From contig UQOW01000006.1 in NCBI GenBank assembly GCA_900542805.1, positions 1 to 64,000 on the forward strand: a stretch of DNA of 64,000 bases, written 5' to 3'. Below are positions 8,219-16,672 of the stretch, one piece after another (position 1 is the stretch's first letter; each line of letters opens with the position of its first letter). The notes under the pieces are model-generated. The model saw nothing but the letters and a program-made list of their open reading frames with translations, ran no database searches and was not told where the DNA came from. A program made the translations under genes and the position numbers. The DNA is from an uncultured Sutterella sp. GTDB lineage: Bacteria > Pseudomonadota > Gammaproteobacteria > Burkholderiales > Burkholderiaceae_F.

Positions 8219-9592
8219 ATGGCAAGAACTCCTAAAGAGCGGTTTACGGCCTCTTTGACCGTCGAACGATTAGATAACGAGGGGCGCGGCGTCGGACATC
8301 GTGATGGGAAAGTGGTTTTCGTCGAAGGGGCTCTTCCCGGCGAAGTCGTGACCTACGAGCGGTTGCGCAACAAGCCGTCTTTTGAAGTCGGCCGTGTTCT
8401 TGAGATTTCCCGTGAGTCTTTCATGCGCTCTGTCCCGAAGTGCCCGAATTTCGGGATGGGACCGGGCTCGTGCGGGGGATGTGCCGTGCAGCACATCGAT
8501 CATGCAGCGCAGGTGGCCTTCAAAGAGCGAGTACTCCTTGATGCCCTTTGGCACATCGGAAAGGTAAAGCCCGAAAATCTTCTAGCGCCCATCGAGGGCC
8601 CGAGTTGGGGCTACCGGCACCGTGCGCGCCTGACGGTTCGGTATGTGGAAAAAAAGGGCGGAGTTTTAGTCGGTTTTCATGAAAAGCATTCCAGTTTTGT
8701 TGCCGACATGCACGTTTGCCCGATTTTGCCGACAAACGTTTCCGGGATGCTTCCTGCTCTGCGCGAATTAGTTGCGTCGCTTTCGCAACCGGACCGCGTG
8801 CCGCAGATTGAACTGGCCGTAGCTCAGGACGGGCGAACCGCCTTGGTTTTCCGACATTTGGAACCCTTGACGGACGAGGACTTATTAAAACTTAAAGCTG
8901 CCTCTGAGGTTCTTCACTTCGATCTTTGGTTGCAGCCGAAGGGACCTGACTCAGCGTACCCCGTGATTCCCGAAAACCGCGAGGCCTTAAAACTTACCCA
9001 TCGCGAGTTCGGTGTTCAAATCGCCTTTACGCCGACGGACTTTACGCAAGTCAATCCTGCGATGAACGAAGCCATGGTCTCGCGAGCCGTACGGCTTTTG
9101 GCTCCGATGCCCGAGAGTCGGGTTGCGGATTTTTTCTGCGGCCTCGGGAACTTTACATTAGCCCTCGCGCGCCGCTCGGGACGTGTTGTCGGATTGGAAG
9201 GAAGCGAAGCCCTCGTGGCACGCGCCCGTGCCGGAGCTAAGGAAAATGCTTTGTCGGAAAAGACAACGTTCATCGCGCGCAATCTATTTACATGGGCGCT
9301 TTCCGATTGGGACGAGCTCAATGACGCGTTCGGTCCGATCGACCGTGTTTTAATTGATCCGCCGCGGGAAGGTGCCGAAGCTTTAGCGCACGTGCTTTCT
9401 CAAACGGAGAAAAAACCGGAGCGTATCGTTTATGTGTCGTGTAATCCGGCGACACTTGCGCGCGATTTGGCGATCCTCGTGCATACGGGCACGTGGCGCG
9501 TGCGTCAGGCCGGCATCATGAATATGTTCCCGCACACCTCGCACGTTGAAAGCGTCGCCGTTTTGGAACCCGGACAAGGCAAGGCAGCATAA
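8219..9592 (+). CDS. rlmD: 23S rRNA (uracil-1939-C5)-methyltransferase RlmD
   Basis: A 457-residue SAM-dependent RNA methyltransferase (RumA family) that makes m5U1939 in 23S rRNA. An N-terminal TRAM domain (about 10-70) is followed by a Cys cluster for a 4Fe-4S centre (PKCPNFGMGPGSCGGCAVQH). The SAM motif is DFFCGLGNFTLALA, with DPPREG and the catalytic nucleophile Cys408 in YVSCNPATL near the C-terminus. The start at 8219 fits the TRAM domain. It lies 20 bp after the nlpD-like gene and probably shares its transcript. Confidence 0.92.
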   Translation: MARTPKERFTASLTVERLDNEGRGVGHRDGKVVFVEGALPGEVVTYERLRNKPSFEVGRVLEISRESFMRSVPKCPNFGMGPGSCGGCAVQHIDHAAQVAFKERVLLDALWHIGKVKPENLLAPIEGPSWGYRHRARLTVRYVEKKGGVLVGFHEKHSSFVADMHVCPILPTNVSGMLPALRELVASLSQPDRVPQIELAVAQDGRTALVFRHLEPLTDEDLLKLKAASEVLHFDLWLQPKGPDSAYPVIPENREALKLTHREFGVQIAFTPTDFTQVNPAMNEAMVSRAVRLLAPMPESRVADFFCGLGNFTLALARRSGRVVGLEGSEALVARARAGAKENALSEKTTFIARNLFTWALSDWDELNDAFGPIDRVLIDPPREGAEALAHVLSQTEKKPERIVYVSCNPATLARDLAILVHTGTWRVRQAGIMNMFPHTSHVESVAVLEPGQGKAA

Positions 9593-9807
9593 TCGACTAC
9601 ACTCCATCGACCGAGAGAGCTCGTTCTCGGTCAGGCGATTTAGCTCGTCTTTATATCGCTTTTTTCTCGGAGCATCTATAAAAGTATTCGTGACTCTTTC
9701 GGTTTAAGAAAAGCTGTTTCCGAAGCAGACACAACGGAAAATTCTCAAAACCTTACGTCGACAAATCGAAAAAACGGACACCTCATCGAGGTTGTCGCCG
9801 GTTGCGG
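9593..9807 (+). other. Intergenic stretch with a hairpin after rlmD
   Basis: No gene is seen. An 8-bp perfect stem (GACCGAGA at 9609-9616 with TCTCGGTC at 9625-9632) lies 17 bases after the rlmD stop. It lacks an immediate T-run, so it may protect the 3' end of the message rather than terminate transcription. Confidence 0.4.
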
Positions 9808-10007
9808 TATGATGGCCCATTCGGGCGTAGCCTGCGGTGCGGATTATGGTTTCATGTGATGCTACTTGAATGCCGGGTCCGAGCTAGCCATTGAAAAAGC
9901 GACTTTGAAAGTCTTTCCTTCTAAGAATCATTGGAAAGTCTGATATCGCTTCTTAACGTCGCTTTGGCCCCCGCGATTCGTTATTTCTTCGGCAAGCGGG
10001 GGCTTTT
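9808..10007 (+). ncRNA. Candidate structured small RNA of about 185 nt
   Basis: A TATGAT -10-like box at 9808-9813 is followed by a highly structured, apparently non-coding stretch that ends in a strong intrinsic terminator. Visible pairings include GCCC-ATTC-GGGC near the 5' end, GTAGC (about 9827) with GCTAC (about 9861), and AAAGCGAC with GTCGCTTT enclosing the 9.90-9.96 kb segment. The length is like 6S RNA, but no diagnostic 6S, tmRNA, SRP or RNase P motif could be recognised with confidence. The -35 is weak. It could instead be a long leader or trailer. Confidence 0.4.
9967..10007 (+). terminator. Strong intrinsic terminator
   Basis: An 8-bp all-GC stem, GCCCCCGC (9967-9974) with GCGGGGGC (9996-10003), is followed at once by TTTTCTTT. 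It ends the small-RNA candidate, or rlmD read-through, on the plus strand. On the minus strand there is no T-run after the stem. Confidence 0.85.
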
Positions 10008-10015
10008 CTTTGTCG

Positions 10016-10093
10016 GAATCCCGATAGGACTCGGCTCGTGCACCGGCATTACGCGAATCCCGATAGGACTCGGCTCGTGCACCGGCATTACGC
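10016..10093 (+). repeat. Two tandem copies of a 39-bp unit
   Basis: Identical units at 10016-10054 and 10055-10093 begin GAATCCCGATAGGACTCGG and end in CATTACGC. They lie between the terminator and the 3' end of the convergent GntR gene. The period of 39 creates a spurious repeated peptide in one frame, but no start site or gene is supported. Confidence 0.9.
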
Positions 10094-10825
10094 GATTGAA
10101 GTTTTTTTCTTAGCCGTAAAACTGATGGTGTAACTTTCTGCCGGATGGTAGGAAACGGAAGCGGTCAGACAGCCGTGTTTCGAATTAAAGTAATTGCGCA
10201 CGATGACCAAACACGGACTACCGGTTGGCAGATGAAAAAGGTCGGCGACATCTTCGGGCATACGCGAGGCCAGAAAAGTTTGACGCACTTCCGTGCATTC
10301 TTCGCCTCGCTTTTTTTCCAGCAAGGTGACAATGAGTTCGTACGGTCTCTCAAGAGCCTGTTTGTAAATGTTGGCATCGTTCGTGTCCACATAGACGAAT
10401 GTGGCAACAACGACTTCGTTGTTTCTGTGCGGCGCCGTTCGGATATTACAAAAGCAAAATTTTGTTGCTCCTATCGGCAGCCCCAGACGATGTGCTGTGG
10501 TTTCATCAAGTGTTTCGATACGGCTACGAAGAATATGCCGCGGGAAAGTGTTGCCGAATTCGTCGATGGCGCGAATGCTTGAGAGTTCTAAGGAAAAGCC
10601 TGTTTGATCCGTGCCGTGAACAACACGAGTTCCCGTACGCGGAGTGCGTTCGAGGAATCCTTGTTTGACCATCTCGCCGAGGGCTTTTCGCATCGTGTCT
10701 CGACTGACTTTGTACGTTTTAACAAGGTCTGTTTCAGGCGGAATTGTTGTTCCGACCGGCCACTGACCGGTTGCGATATTGCGTACGAGCAGGCGGTATA
10801 TTTTTTTCCAAAGGACGGCTTTCAC
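10088..10825 (-). CDS. GntR/HutC-family transcriptional regulator (UTRA domain)
   Basis: A one-component regulator of about 245 residues. The winged-helix domain comes first (GTTIPPETDLVKTYKVSRDT and MRKALGEMVKQGFLERTPRTGT), then a UTRA effector-binding domain from about residue 80. The start is set at the GTG at 10825, after AAGAGA. A GTG at 10891 lies upstream of the -10 box found at 10877-10882, so it cannot be in the mRNA made from that promoter. The gene follows a dicarboxylate-type transporter and a lyase on the same strand, and most likely senses their substrate or product. It ends inside the second 39-bp repeat unit. Confidence 0.88.
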   Translation of the reverse strand: MKAVLWKKIYRLLVRNIATGQWPVGTTIPPETDLVKTYKVSRDTMRKALGEMVKQGFLERTPRTGTRVVHGTDQTGFSLELSSIRAIDEFGNTFPRHILRSRIETLDETTAHRLGLPIGATKFCFCNIRTAPHRNNEVVVATFVYVDTNDANIYKQALERPYELIVTLLEKKRGEECTEVRQTFLASRMPEDVADLFHLPTGSPCLVIVRNYFNSKHGCLTASVSYHPAESYTISFTAKKKTSIA

Positions 10826-10874
10826 GGATGCTCTCTTAAGTTCGGTGGGGAAAAGCGACGTTTCTTCTGAAAAA

Positions 10875-10905
10875 ATTGTATACGTACTCACTTAAAAAGT
10901 CGCAA
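10875..10905 (-). promoter_or_regulatory. gntR promoter with GTATAC palindrome
   Basis: On the minus strand, TTGCGA (10905-10900), a 17-bp spacer and TATACA (10882-10877, overlapping TACAAT) form a near-consensus promoter. The -10 region contains the palindrome GTATAC, similar to HutC/GntR-type sites, so the regulator may control its own gene. The -35 lies inside the stem of the upstream terminator. Confidence 0.55.
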
Positions 10906-10933
10906 CGTTCGGAATCGAAGCGCTGCGACTTTT
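10895..10933 (-). terminator. Terminator of the lyase-transporter operon
   Basis: A 10-bp perfect stem, AAAAGTCGCA (10895-10904) with TGCGACTTTT (10924-10933), has a T-run on the minus-strand exit side. It lies 26 bases after the transporter stop codon and directly upstream of gntR. Confidence 0.8.
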
Positions 10934-10958
10934 CCTCAAGGCAACAGGACGGATTCTG

Positions 10959-12371
10959 TTAGTACAAGCCGATGGCTTTCCACCAGAGCATGCCCGTGGC
11001 AAACACAATGACAACGTTCATGGTTACGATAAAGAAATTAATCTTGTAAAAGCGCGGCCGTTCGAAGTACCCGGCCCCGAAGTAAAGCGGACCGGGACCC
11101 CCTGCGTATTCGGTAATCGCCCACATAAAGTTTGTGAAAATCGAAAAGCACAGAGCCACCATCATCGGAGGTGCACCGGCACCGATGGCGACCAGACCGA
11201 AGGGAACGAACATAGCGGCCACGTGCCCGGTTGCCGTCGCAAAAGCGTAGTGCAGGTAAATGTAGCCGAAGCCCAAAATGATAAAAGCCGTAATCCAGTC
11301 GACACCGGCAAGACTTGAGGCAAAGCCGGTCGCCATCCATTTGATAAAGCCGAGTTTTGTCAGGCCTCCGGCTAAAGAAATAATGGCCGAGAACCAGATG
11401 ACAGTATCCCAAGCCGATTTTTCTGCCAGTACATCATTCCAGTCAATCGCTTTCGAGATGAGTAGGTAAGCGGCCAGGCCGATACCGATTGCGTTGGCAT
11501 TGAGACCTGTCCACATGGTTGTTGCCCAGCCAATCAAAGCCAGAACGAAACCGAGGGTTACGAGTTTTTCCTGGCGACTCATCGGTCCCATGTTCTCCAG
11601 CTCTCTTCGTCCCATTTCTTTGGCTTCCGGTGTTTTTTTCATGTCCGGATTCATGAATTTAAAGGTTACGAGCGGAAGAAGGAAAAAACAGATTAACGCG
11701 GGAACGAGCGCGGCCCAAAGCCAGCCGCCCCATGTGATGTCGACGTTAAAGCCGTCTTTAGCCAAGGTGACGCAAAGCGGGTTGGCCGCCATGCCTGTCA
11801 TGAAGAGGGCGCCGGTAATCGGAGTGAAGTGAAAACACGTCATCACGAGGAAATCACCGATTTTTTTACCGGTTTTTCCGGGACCTGAACCTAAAACACC
11901 GTTAATGGCTTTAACGACGGGAAGGATAATGCCCCCGGAACGGGCCGTTACCGAAGGCATGGCCGGAGCCATGATGAGATCGGCCGTCCCCAATGCATAG
12001 GCAACACCTAACGAAGAGCCGCCGAATTTCGAGAGCATGCTATAGGCAATACGACGTCCCAGACCGGATTTAACAAATCCGATGGAAAGGATGCAAGCTG
12101 ACCAAATCATCCACACGGCGCCTGAGGAAAACCCGGCTAAAGTTTGTCCGAACGAGAGGGTTCCCGTGAAATAGGAAAGAGCCAGCGCAATGATCATAAG
12201 TGATCCCGAAGCGAGCGGAGCGGTAAGAATTCCGCAAATCGTGCCGGCAAAAACAGCAAACATATGCCAGGCTTGCGGCTTTAGCCCGTTTGGGCAGGGG
12301 CTGAACCAAATGAGAAGGCCTAAGATCAGGGGGACACCCCAGCGCCACAGTTCGTTTTGTTTGGGTTTCAT
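10959..12371 (-). CDS. DASS-family anion (di/tricarboxylate) symporter, CitT/TtdT-like
   Basis: A roughly 470-residue inner-membrane protein with about 12 hydrophobic segments, of the divalent-anion:sodium symporter family. The ligand-loop-like stretches TADLIMAPAMPSVTARSGGIILP and the C-terminal half repeat with SAIISLAGGLTKLGFI and HYAFATATGHVAAMFVPFG are typical; the SATATHxVA-like HYAFATATGH fits CitT, TtdT and succinate carriers. The start at 12371 follows AAGGAGA; an ATG at 12416 lies within the upstream lyase gene. It is 26 bp downstream of the lyase, so both act on one imported dicarboxylate or related acid. Substrate identity is not readable. Confidence 0.88.
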   Translation of the reverse strand: MKPKQNELWRWGVPLILGLLIWFSPCPNGLKPQAWHMFAVFAGTICGILTAPLASGSLMIIALALSYFTGTLSFGQTLAGFSSGAVWMIWSACILSIGFVKSGLGRRIAYSMLSKFGGSSLGVAYALGTADLIMAPAMPSVTARSGGIILPVVKAINGVLGSGPGKTGKKIGDFLVMTCFHFTPITGALFMTGMAANPLCVTLAKDGFNVDITWGGWLWAALVPALICFFLLPLVTFKFMNPDMKKTPEAKEMGRRELENMGPMSRQEKLVTLGFVLALIGWATTMWTGLNANAIGIGLAAYLLISKAIDWNDVLAEKSAWDTVIWFSAIISLAGGLTKLGFIKWMATGFASSLAGVDWITAFIILGFGYIYLHYAFATATGHVAAMFVPFGLVAIGAGAPPMMVALCFSIFTNFMWAITEYAGGPGPLYFGAGYFERPRFYKINFFIVTMNVVIVFATGMLWWKAIGLY

Positions 12372-12397
12372 ACAAATTCTCCTTGACTGATTTCCTG

Positions 12398-13750
12398 TTA
12401 TTTCACGGCACGCCATTTGGCTAATACGCGATCGACGAAGATCGGAGCCAGACCGATATAGCTATGCGGATCGAGCATCTTGTCGATTTCCGCTTCGGTA
12501 AAGGCTGCCTTGACTTGCGGTGTACGCATCAGAACTTCTTTAAAAGGAATTTCTTTTTCGTAGGTTTCCATCGCTCCTTTGTAGACGATTTCATGAGCCG
12601 TCATGCGACCGAGTTTGGGGGCCAGATGCATCATCACGCATTCGCTCATCATGAGTCCCTTCTGCAAGAAAAGGTTGCGCTCCATATGCTTGGGATAAAC
12701 GATTAGGTTCTTGAGGATGTTTTTGCTCTTTTCCAAGGCACATCCGAGTAAGTGGCAAGCACGGGGAATAGCCTCCCATTCGGAAAGCAGGCACCCCCAA
12801 TCACGTTCCATTTCGGAGACTTGGCATTCAAGCAAGACGGGAGCAATGGCGCGCACGTTGCGGCACAATGCCAAAACATTTTCCAGTACGGCCGGATTGC
12901 GTTTGTGCGGCATGGTGGAGGAGCCGATTTTCCCCATGAAGAAAGGTTCTTCTAACTCGAGAATTTCCGTGCGCTGCAGTGTCAGAATCTCGTGATTGAT
13001 TCGGCCCAAAGTTCCGGCACATAGGGCCAGAACACAGATGAACTCGGCCTGACTGTCGCGGGCAACATGCCAGGCAATTGTCGGAACGTTCAGCCCCAAA
13101 ATCTCAAACATCCGTTTTTGTGTTTCCAGACCATGCTCCGGTTGGGAGGCTAATGTCCCGACGGCTCCTGCCATTTGTCCGACGAAAACGCGATCGACCA
13201 GTGCTTCTAACCGTTCGATGTCGCGTCCGAGTTCATCGGCCCAGACGGCAGCTTTGTACCCGAAGGTGATCGGAATGGCATGAACGACGTGCGTTCTTCC
13301 GGCCTGTGCGGTATTTCGATACTTCTGCGCTAGATCCAGACAGTACTGAAGGCATAGCTTCATGTCTCGGATGATGACCTTGTAGGCATCCCGTTGCAGC
13401 AGCACGAGTCCTGTGTCAACAATGTCTTGACTCGTGGCACCCCAGTGAACGAATTCACCGGCATTGTCCGGAAGAACGGCCTTAAATGCTTTGAGTAGGG
13501 GAACAATCGTGATGGAGCTTTTGTAGTATTGGCCGATTGACGGGATGTCCAGGAGGGAGGCATCTGCGTATTGATTGATGATCTCGGCTTTTTCTTTCGG
13601 AATGATCCCCAGTTCGCCCTGAGCTTTGGCTAAGGCGGCTTCGGTATCGAGCCACTTTTGTGCCAAGGAACGGTCGCTGAAAATACTCCTCATTTCATCG
13701 GTGGAGAATAGACATCCGTGAATTTGACTGTCAATCACTGTAGAAGGCAT
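12398..13750 (-). CDS. Fumarase/adenylosuccinate-lyase superfamily enzyme
   Basis: A 450-residue homotetrameric-type lyase that eliminates fumarate from, or cycloisomerises, its substrate. The superfamily signature GSSTMPHKRNP is intact, as are the region HWGATSQDIVDTG and the region AGRTHVVHAIPITFGYK, with catalytic-type His and Ser residues. It resembles adenylosuccinate lyases and 3-carboxy-muconate cycloisomerases. The start is the second ATG (13750), seven bases from AAGGA; the ATG at 13756 is too close. Because it is linked to a dicarboxylate carrier and a GntR regulator rather than purine genes, a catabolic role is likely. A GTG or ATG further upstream would add a poorly conserved leader. 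Confidence 0.85.
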   Translation of the reverse strand: MPSTVIDSQIHGCLFSTDEMRSIFSDRSLAQKWLDTEAALAKAQGELGIIPKEKAEIINQYADASLLDIPSIGQYYKSSITIVPLLKAFKAVLPDNAGEFVHWGATSQDIVDTGLVLLQRDAYKVIIRDMKLCLQYCLDLAQKYRNTAQAGRTHVVHAIPITFGYKAAVWADELGRDIERLEALVDRVFVGQMAGAVGTLASQPEHGLETQKRMFEILGLNVPTIAWHVARDSQAEFICVLALCAGTLGRINHEILTLQRTEILELEEPFFMGKIGSSTMPHKRNPAVLENVLALCRNVRAIAPVLLECQVSEMERDWGCLLSEWEAIPRACHLLGCALEKSKNILKNLIVYPKHMERNLFLQKGLMMSECVMMHLAPKLGRMTAHEIVYKGAMETYEKEIPFKEVLMRTPQVKAAFTEAEIDKMLDPHSYIGLAPIFVDRVLAKWRAVK

Positions 13751-14302
13751 AGACATATCCTTTGGTTTTTGATTTAACGAACACTCAAATCTCCCCTGCG
13801 GCGATTTGATGCAACCCACTATAGGTTGGGTAAAGCCCTTAAGATCATGAACCGATACATTTGTATTGATAATAGATAAAAATTTTTCAAGTTACAGAAG
13901 AAAACATAATGTATATCAAAGAGATATCAATTGTCTGCCTACAAACAAAGGCAATAAATAAGCAGACAAATAGGGTTTCTCATTGAAATTAAACAATAGT
14001 CGAATACAACAAATCAGGGTAAGCCCCTGATAAACGGCAACAAATGTAGGAAGTGTTTCTCTCGAAAACCGGACAAGAAGTCGTTATCTGCGGGCAAGGC
14101 CGGTGCGCCGCTTGGGAGGCCGATGGCCGAGAAGAGTAATTGCCGTTAAGACGATTTTTGTAGGCGCCACGAGATGACAGGAAGGCAATCAAGCTTGTCC
14201 GAGGAGCCGTCGGTTAATAGACCGAAAAAGTGATTTAAGTTCGGAACAAACTCAAATCAGAGACACCCTGCGAAGATGTCGGCGTCTCCTTCGGAATGTG
14301 TT
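13751..14302. promoter_or_regulatory. Intergenic region with GntR-type operator candidate and dyad
   Basis: An AT-rich stretch before the minus-strand lyase operon. ATACA-TT-TGTAT at 13855-13866 is a perfect palindrome of the HutC/GntR operator type and lies about 105 bases upstream of the lyase start. A second perfect inverted repeat is TTGTCTGC (13931-13938) with GCAGACAA (13962-13969). ACCCA and TGGGT arms flank 13815-13831. No gene is seen in 13870-14302. Confidence 0.45.
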
Positions 14303-14700
14303 CTAAAACACGTTCAATCTCGCTAGGCTCAGCCCCTTGCAAACAACTGCGAGGCGCTTGAGGTTGGCCATACCTTTAACGATTTCTCCCTGGCATATCG
14401 GTCGGCTTGCTCTTCTGTCTCGGCAAGGGCCTTTTGTACGGCCTCATCCCTGGCATTAGTTTTAAGGTGATTTAACTCGATGGCGTAACTCGGACGCGAG
14501 GTGTTGTGTTTTGGGGTTAGGAGCAAATCAATAAAGCCCGAGTTTCCATCGCGTGATTCAGTTTCAAGTATTCCGGAGTGCTCGCTTGAGCCCAAAAGCC
14601 TCGAAGAGAGTATCCCTGGGAGGGTTGTTTTTTTAGCATGTGTCGCCAAGCGTAGGGCGCTTGTTTCCGCAAAGCGCTTGTCGGAAAGGTCAGGCCACGG
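14303..14700 (-). pseudogene. Decayed C-terminal part of an AAA-ATPase-like/PD-(D/E)XK protein
   Basis: The minus strand encodes GFIDLLLTPKHN, then YAIELNHLKTNARDEAVQKA and EEQADRYA, matching the PD-(D/E)XK nuclease domain (PDDEXK_9) found behind AAA-ATPase-like domains in gut bacteria. After REKSLKV the frame shifts: a neighbouring frame reads MANLKRLAVVCKGLSLARLN and stops at 14303-14305, the expected end of such a domain. Upstream similarity (LRKQAPYAWRHM) sits in yet another frame. So at least two frameshifts and loss of the N-terminal ATPase part are seen. Confidence 0.6.
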
Positions 14701-14899
14701 CTTGGGGTTTCCGTCGTTTCAAGGTTCGTATTTTGCACTCTTGTGACCTGGATGTTTTCGACTCTGAGAAGACTCACCGGCAATGAAGATGCAAAGGGTA
14801 ATTTCCCGGAATCTGAATCTCGAAAAAGCCCTGCCGCATCGGATAATCGCCCCTTTTCGCTTTCATTTTTTGAAAGAAGAGCTTCGGTCTTTTTCGGCG

Positions 14900-14925
14900 T
14901 TGCCCCTGTTGCAACATGCTAAAAT
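14900..14925 (+). promoter_or_regulatory. Possible ndk promoter (extended -10)
   Basis: TGC-TAAAAT (-10 box 14920-14925) is an extended -10 motif. TTGCCC at 14900-14905 is only 14 bp upstream, too close for an ideal -35, so the extended -10 would carry the promoter. The leader to ndk would be about 130 nt. Confidence 0.35.
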
Positions 14926-15063
14926 CGCGCACGATTTCCGGACCCGAAGCTCGTTCGGGGTCGGTCTGTTGTGTTTGTATTTCTTAGTCTCCGGATTGTC
15001 CGAGGTTAAGACGTGTTTTTCATGCGCTGTTGTCCAGCGTTTTTTCCATAAAAGAGAGTCAAA

Positions 15064-15489
15064 ATGGCTGTTGAACGTACCCTTTCGATCATTAAACCCG
15101 ATGCCGTAGCCAAGAATGTCATCGGCAAGATTTATTCGCGTTTTGAAGACGCGGGCCTGAAAATTGTTGCGGCCCAGATGCGCCTTTTATCCAAGAGCGA
15201 AGCCGAAGGCTTTTATGCCGTACACCGCGAGCGTCCTTTCTTTGCCGACCTTGTTAAATTCATGACTTCGGGCCCGGTGATGATTCAGGTGCTCGAAGGT
15301 GAAAACGCCATTGCCAAGAATCGCGAACTTATGGGTGCGACCGACCCGAAGAAGGCCAACCCGGGCACGATTCGCGCGGATTTTGCATCCTCGATTGACG
15401 CTAACGCCGTTCACGGATCGGATGCTCCGGCCACGGCTGCCGTGGAAATTGCCTACTTCTTCCCGACACTTGCCGTTCATTCCCGCTAA
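15064..15489 (+). CDS. ndk: Nucleoside-diphosphate kinase
   Basis: A 141-residue enzyme that transfers the gamma phosphate of ATP to nucleoside diphosphates through a phospho-histidine. The catalytic His117 lies in NAVHGSDAP, and the N-terminal ERTLSIIKPDAV and FFADLVKFMTSGPV stretches are canonical. The length is the usual bacterial one. It heads the conserved ndk-rlmN-ispG-hisS block, with the rlmN start about 30 bp behind its stop. Confidence 0.97.
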   Translation: MAVERTLSIIKPDAVAKNVIGKIYSRFEDAGLKIVAAQMRLLSKSEAEGFYAVHRERPFFADLVKFMTSGPVMIQVLEGENAIAKNRELMGATDPKKANPGTIRADFASSIDANAVHGSDAPATAAVEIAYFFPTLAVHSR

Positions 15490-15517
15490 TCGGTCCGAAG
15501 GTTTGACTGTTTCGTCT

Positions 15518-16672
15518 GTGCCCGAAGTCGATTCGCCTGTCAATCTCCTGGGACTTGACCCGGAAGGCGTCAAGTCCTGGTGCGCCGCGATGGGAGAAAA
15601 ACCCTATCGCGCCGTTCAGCTCGTGCGCTGGATTCACAGGTTTTGCGAAGACGATTTCGAGCAAATGACGAATCTTGCCAAGTCCTTTCGCGCCAAACTG
15701 GCCGAAACGGCACAAATTCGGGCACCGGCTGTTTTGGATTGTCGGTACGCCGCCGACGGTACCCGTAAGTGGCTCTTTGACGTCGGGAACGGCAACGCTG
15801 TCGAAACCGTTTTTATCCCCTCGGAAAACCGCGGGACGCTCTGTATTTCCTCGCAGGCCGGATGCGCAATGGGGTGCCTTTTTTGCTCAACGGGCAAGCA
15901 AGGGTTTAATCGCAATCTCACAACAGCGGAAATCGTCGGTCAGGTTTGGACGGCAGAGCGAACACTTCGGCGTGAAGCCGGGATAACCGACCCCAACGAC
16001 CGCGTCATCAGTAACGTCGTGTTAATGGGCATGGGCGAGCCCCTGCAAAACCTCGATGCCGTTTTGCCGGCCTTGCGTCTGTTTTTAGACGATAACGCCT
16101 ACGGCCTTTCGCGCCGTCGCGTGACGGTATCCACATGCGGGCTCGTGCGACAAATCGACAAACTGGCCGCCTCGGTTCCCGTGGCCTTGGCCGTGAGTTT
16201 ACATGCGCCCGACGATGCGCTGCGCGACAAAATCATGCCCGTCAACAAAAAGCATCCGCTTGCCGACCTCATGGCTGCATGCCGACGCTATTTAGCCGTC
16301 GCGCCCCGGGACTTTATTACCTTTGAGTATTTGCTCCTGGGCGGTGTGAACGACACCGATGCGATGGCGTATCGATTGATTGACCTGGTACGGGACGTCC
16401 CTTGTAAGTTCAATCTCATTCCCTTTAACGCTTTTCCCGATTCGGGTCTTAAGGCGCCCGATGAGGACCGCATCACGGCGTTCGCGCAGATTCTGAACGG
16501 CGCGGGCATTGTGACGACCGTGCGGCGTCGCCGGGGCGATGACATTGCCGCGGCGTGCGGGCAGCTCGCCGGGGAAGTCAAAGACAGAACACGCCGGGCC
16601 GAGCGCTTGGTGATTCAAAAAGAAGAGGCGGCTGACCTATTTGCCGCGACGAAAAAAGGGAGTCGGCAATGA
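15518..16672 (+). CDS. rlmN: Dual-specificity 23S rRNA/tRNA adenine-C2 methyltransferase RlmN
   Basis: A radical-SAM enzyme making m2A2503 in 23S rRNA and m2A37 in some tRNAs. The radical-SAM cluster motif is CAMGCLFCSTG, followed by GFNRNLTTAEIVGQV, NVVLMGMGEPLQN and the second active-site region with Cys in GADDIAAACGQLAG-like sequence (RRGDDIAAACGQLAG). The open frame extends back into ndk, so the start is uncertain: GTG at 15518 gives 384 residues, the usual length, and TTG at 15503 is the alternative. Its stop overlaps the ispG ATG (ATGA). The usual pilW/rodZ genes found between rlmN and ispG in many betaproteobacteria are absent. Confidence 0.93.
   Translation: MPEVDSPVNLLGLDPEGVKSWCAAMGEKPYRAVQLVRWIHRFCEDDFEQMTNLAKSFRAKLAETAQIRAPAVLDCRYAADGTRKWLFDVGNGNAVETVFIPSENRGTLCISSQAGCAMGCLFCSTGKQGFNRNLTTAEIVGQVWTAERTLRREAGITDPNDRVISNVVLMGMGEPLQNLDAVLPALRLFLDDNAYGLSRRRVTVSTCGLVRQIDKLAASVPVALAVSLHAPDDALRDKIMPVNKKHPLADLMAACRRYLAVAPRDFITFEYLLLGGVNDTDAMAYRLIDLVRDVPCKFNLIPFNAFPDSGLKAPDEDRITAFAQILNGAGIVTTVRRRRGDDIAAACGQLAGEVKDRTRRAERLVIQKEEAADLFAATKKGSRQ

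Noticed and set aside
10016..10093. Possible CRISPR array
   Set aside because: The two units are directly adjacent with no spacer between them, and no cas gene is nearby.
9931..10113. Short frame with a repeated peptide IPIGLGSCTGITR
   Set aside because: It arises from the 39-bp tandem repeat and crosses the terminator; no start signal.
10826..10891. Upstream GTG extension of the GntR gene
   Set aside because: The -10 box of its promoter lies inside this stretch, so it is not transcribed from there.
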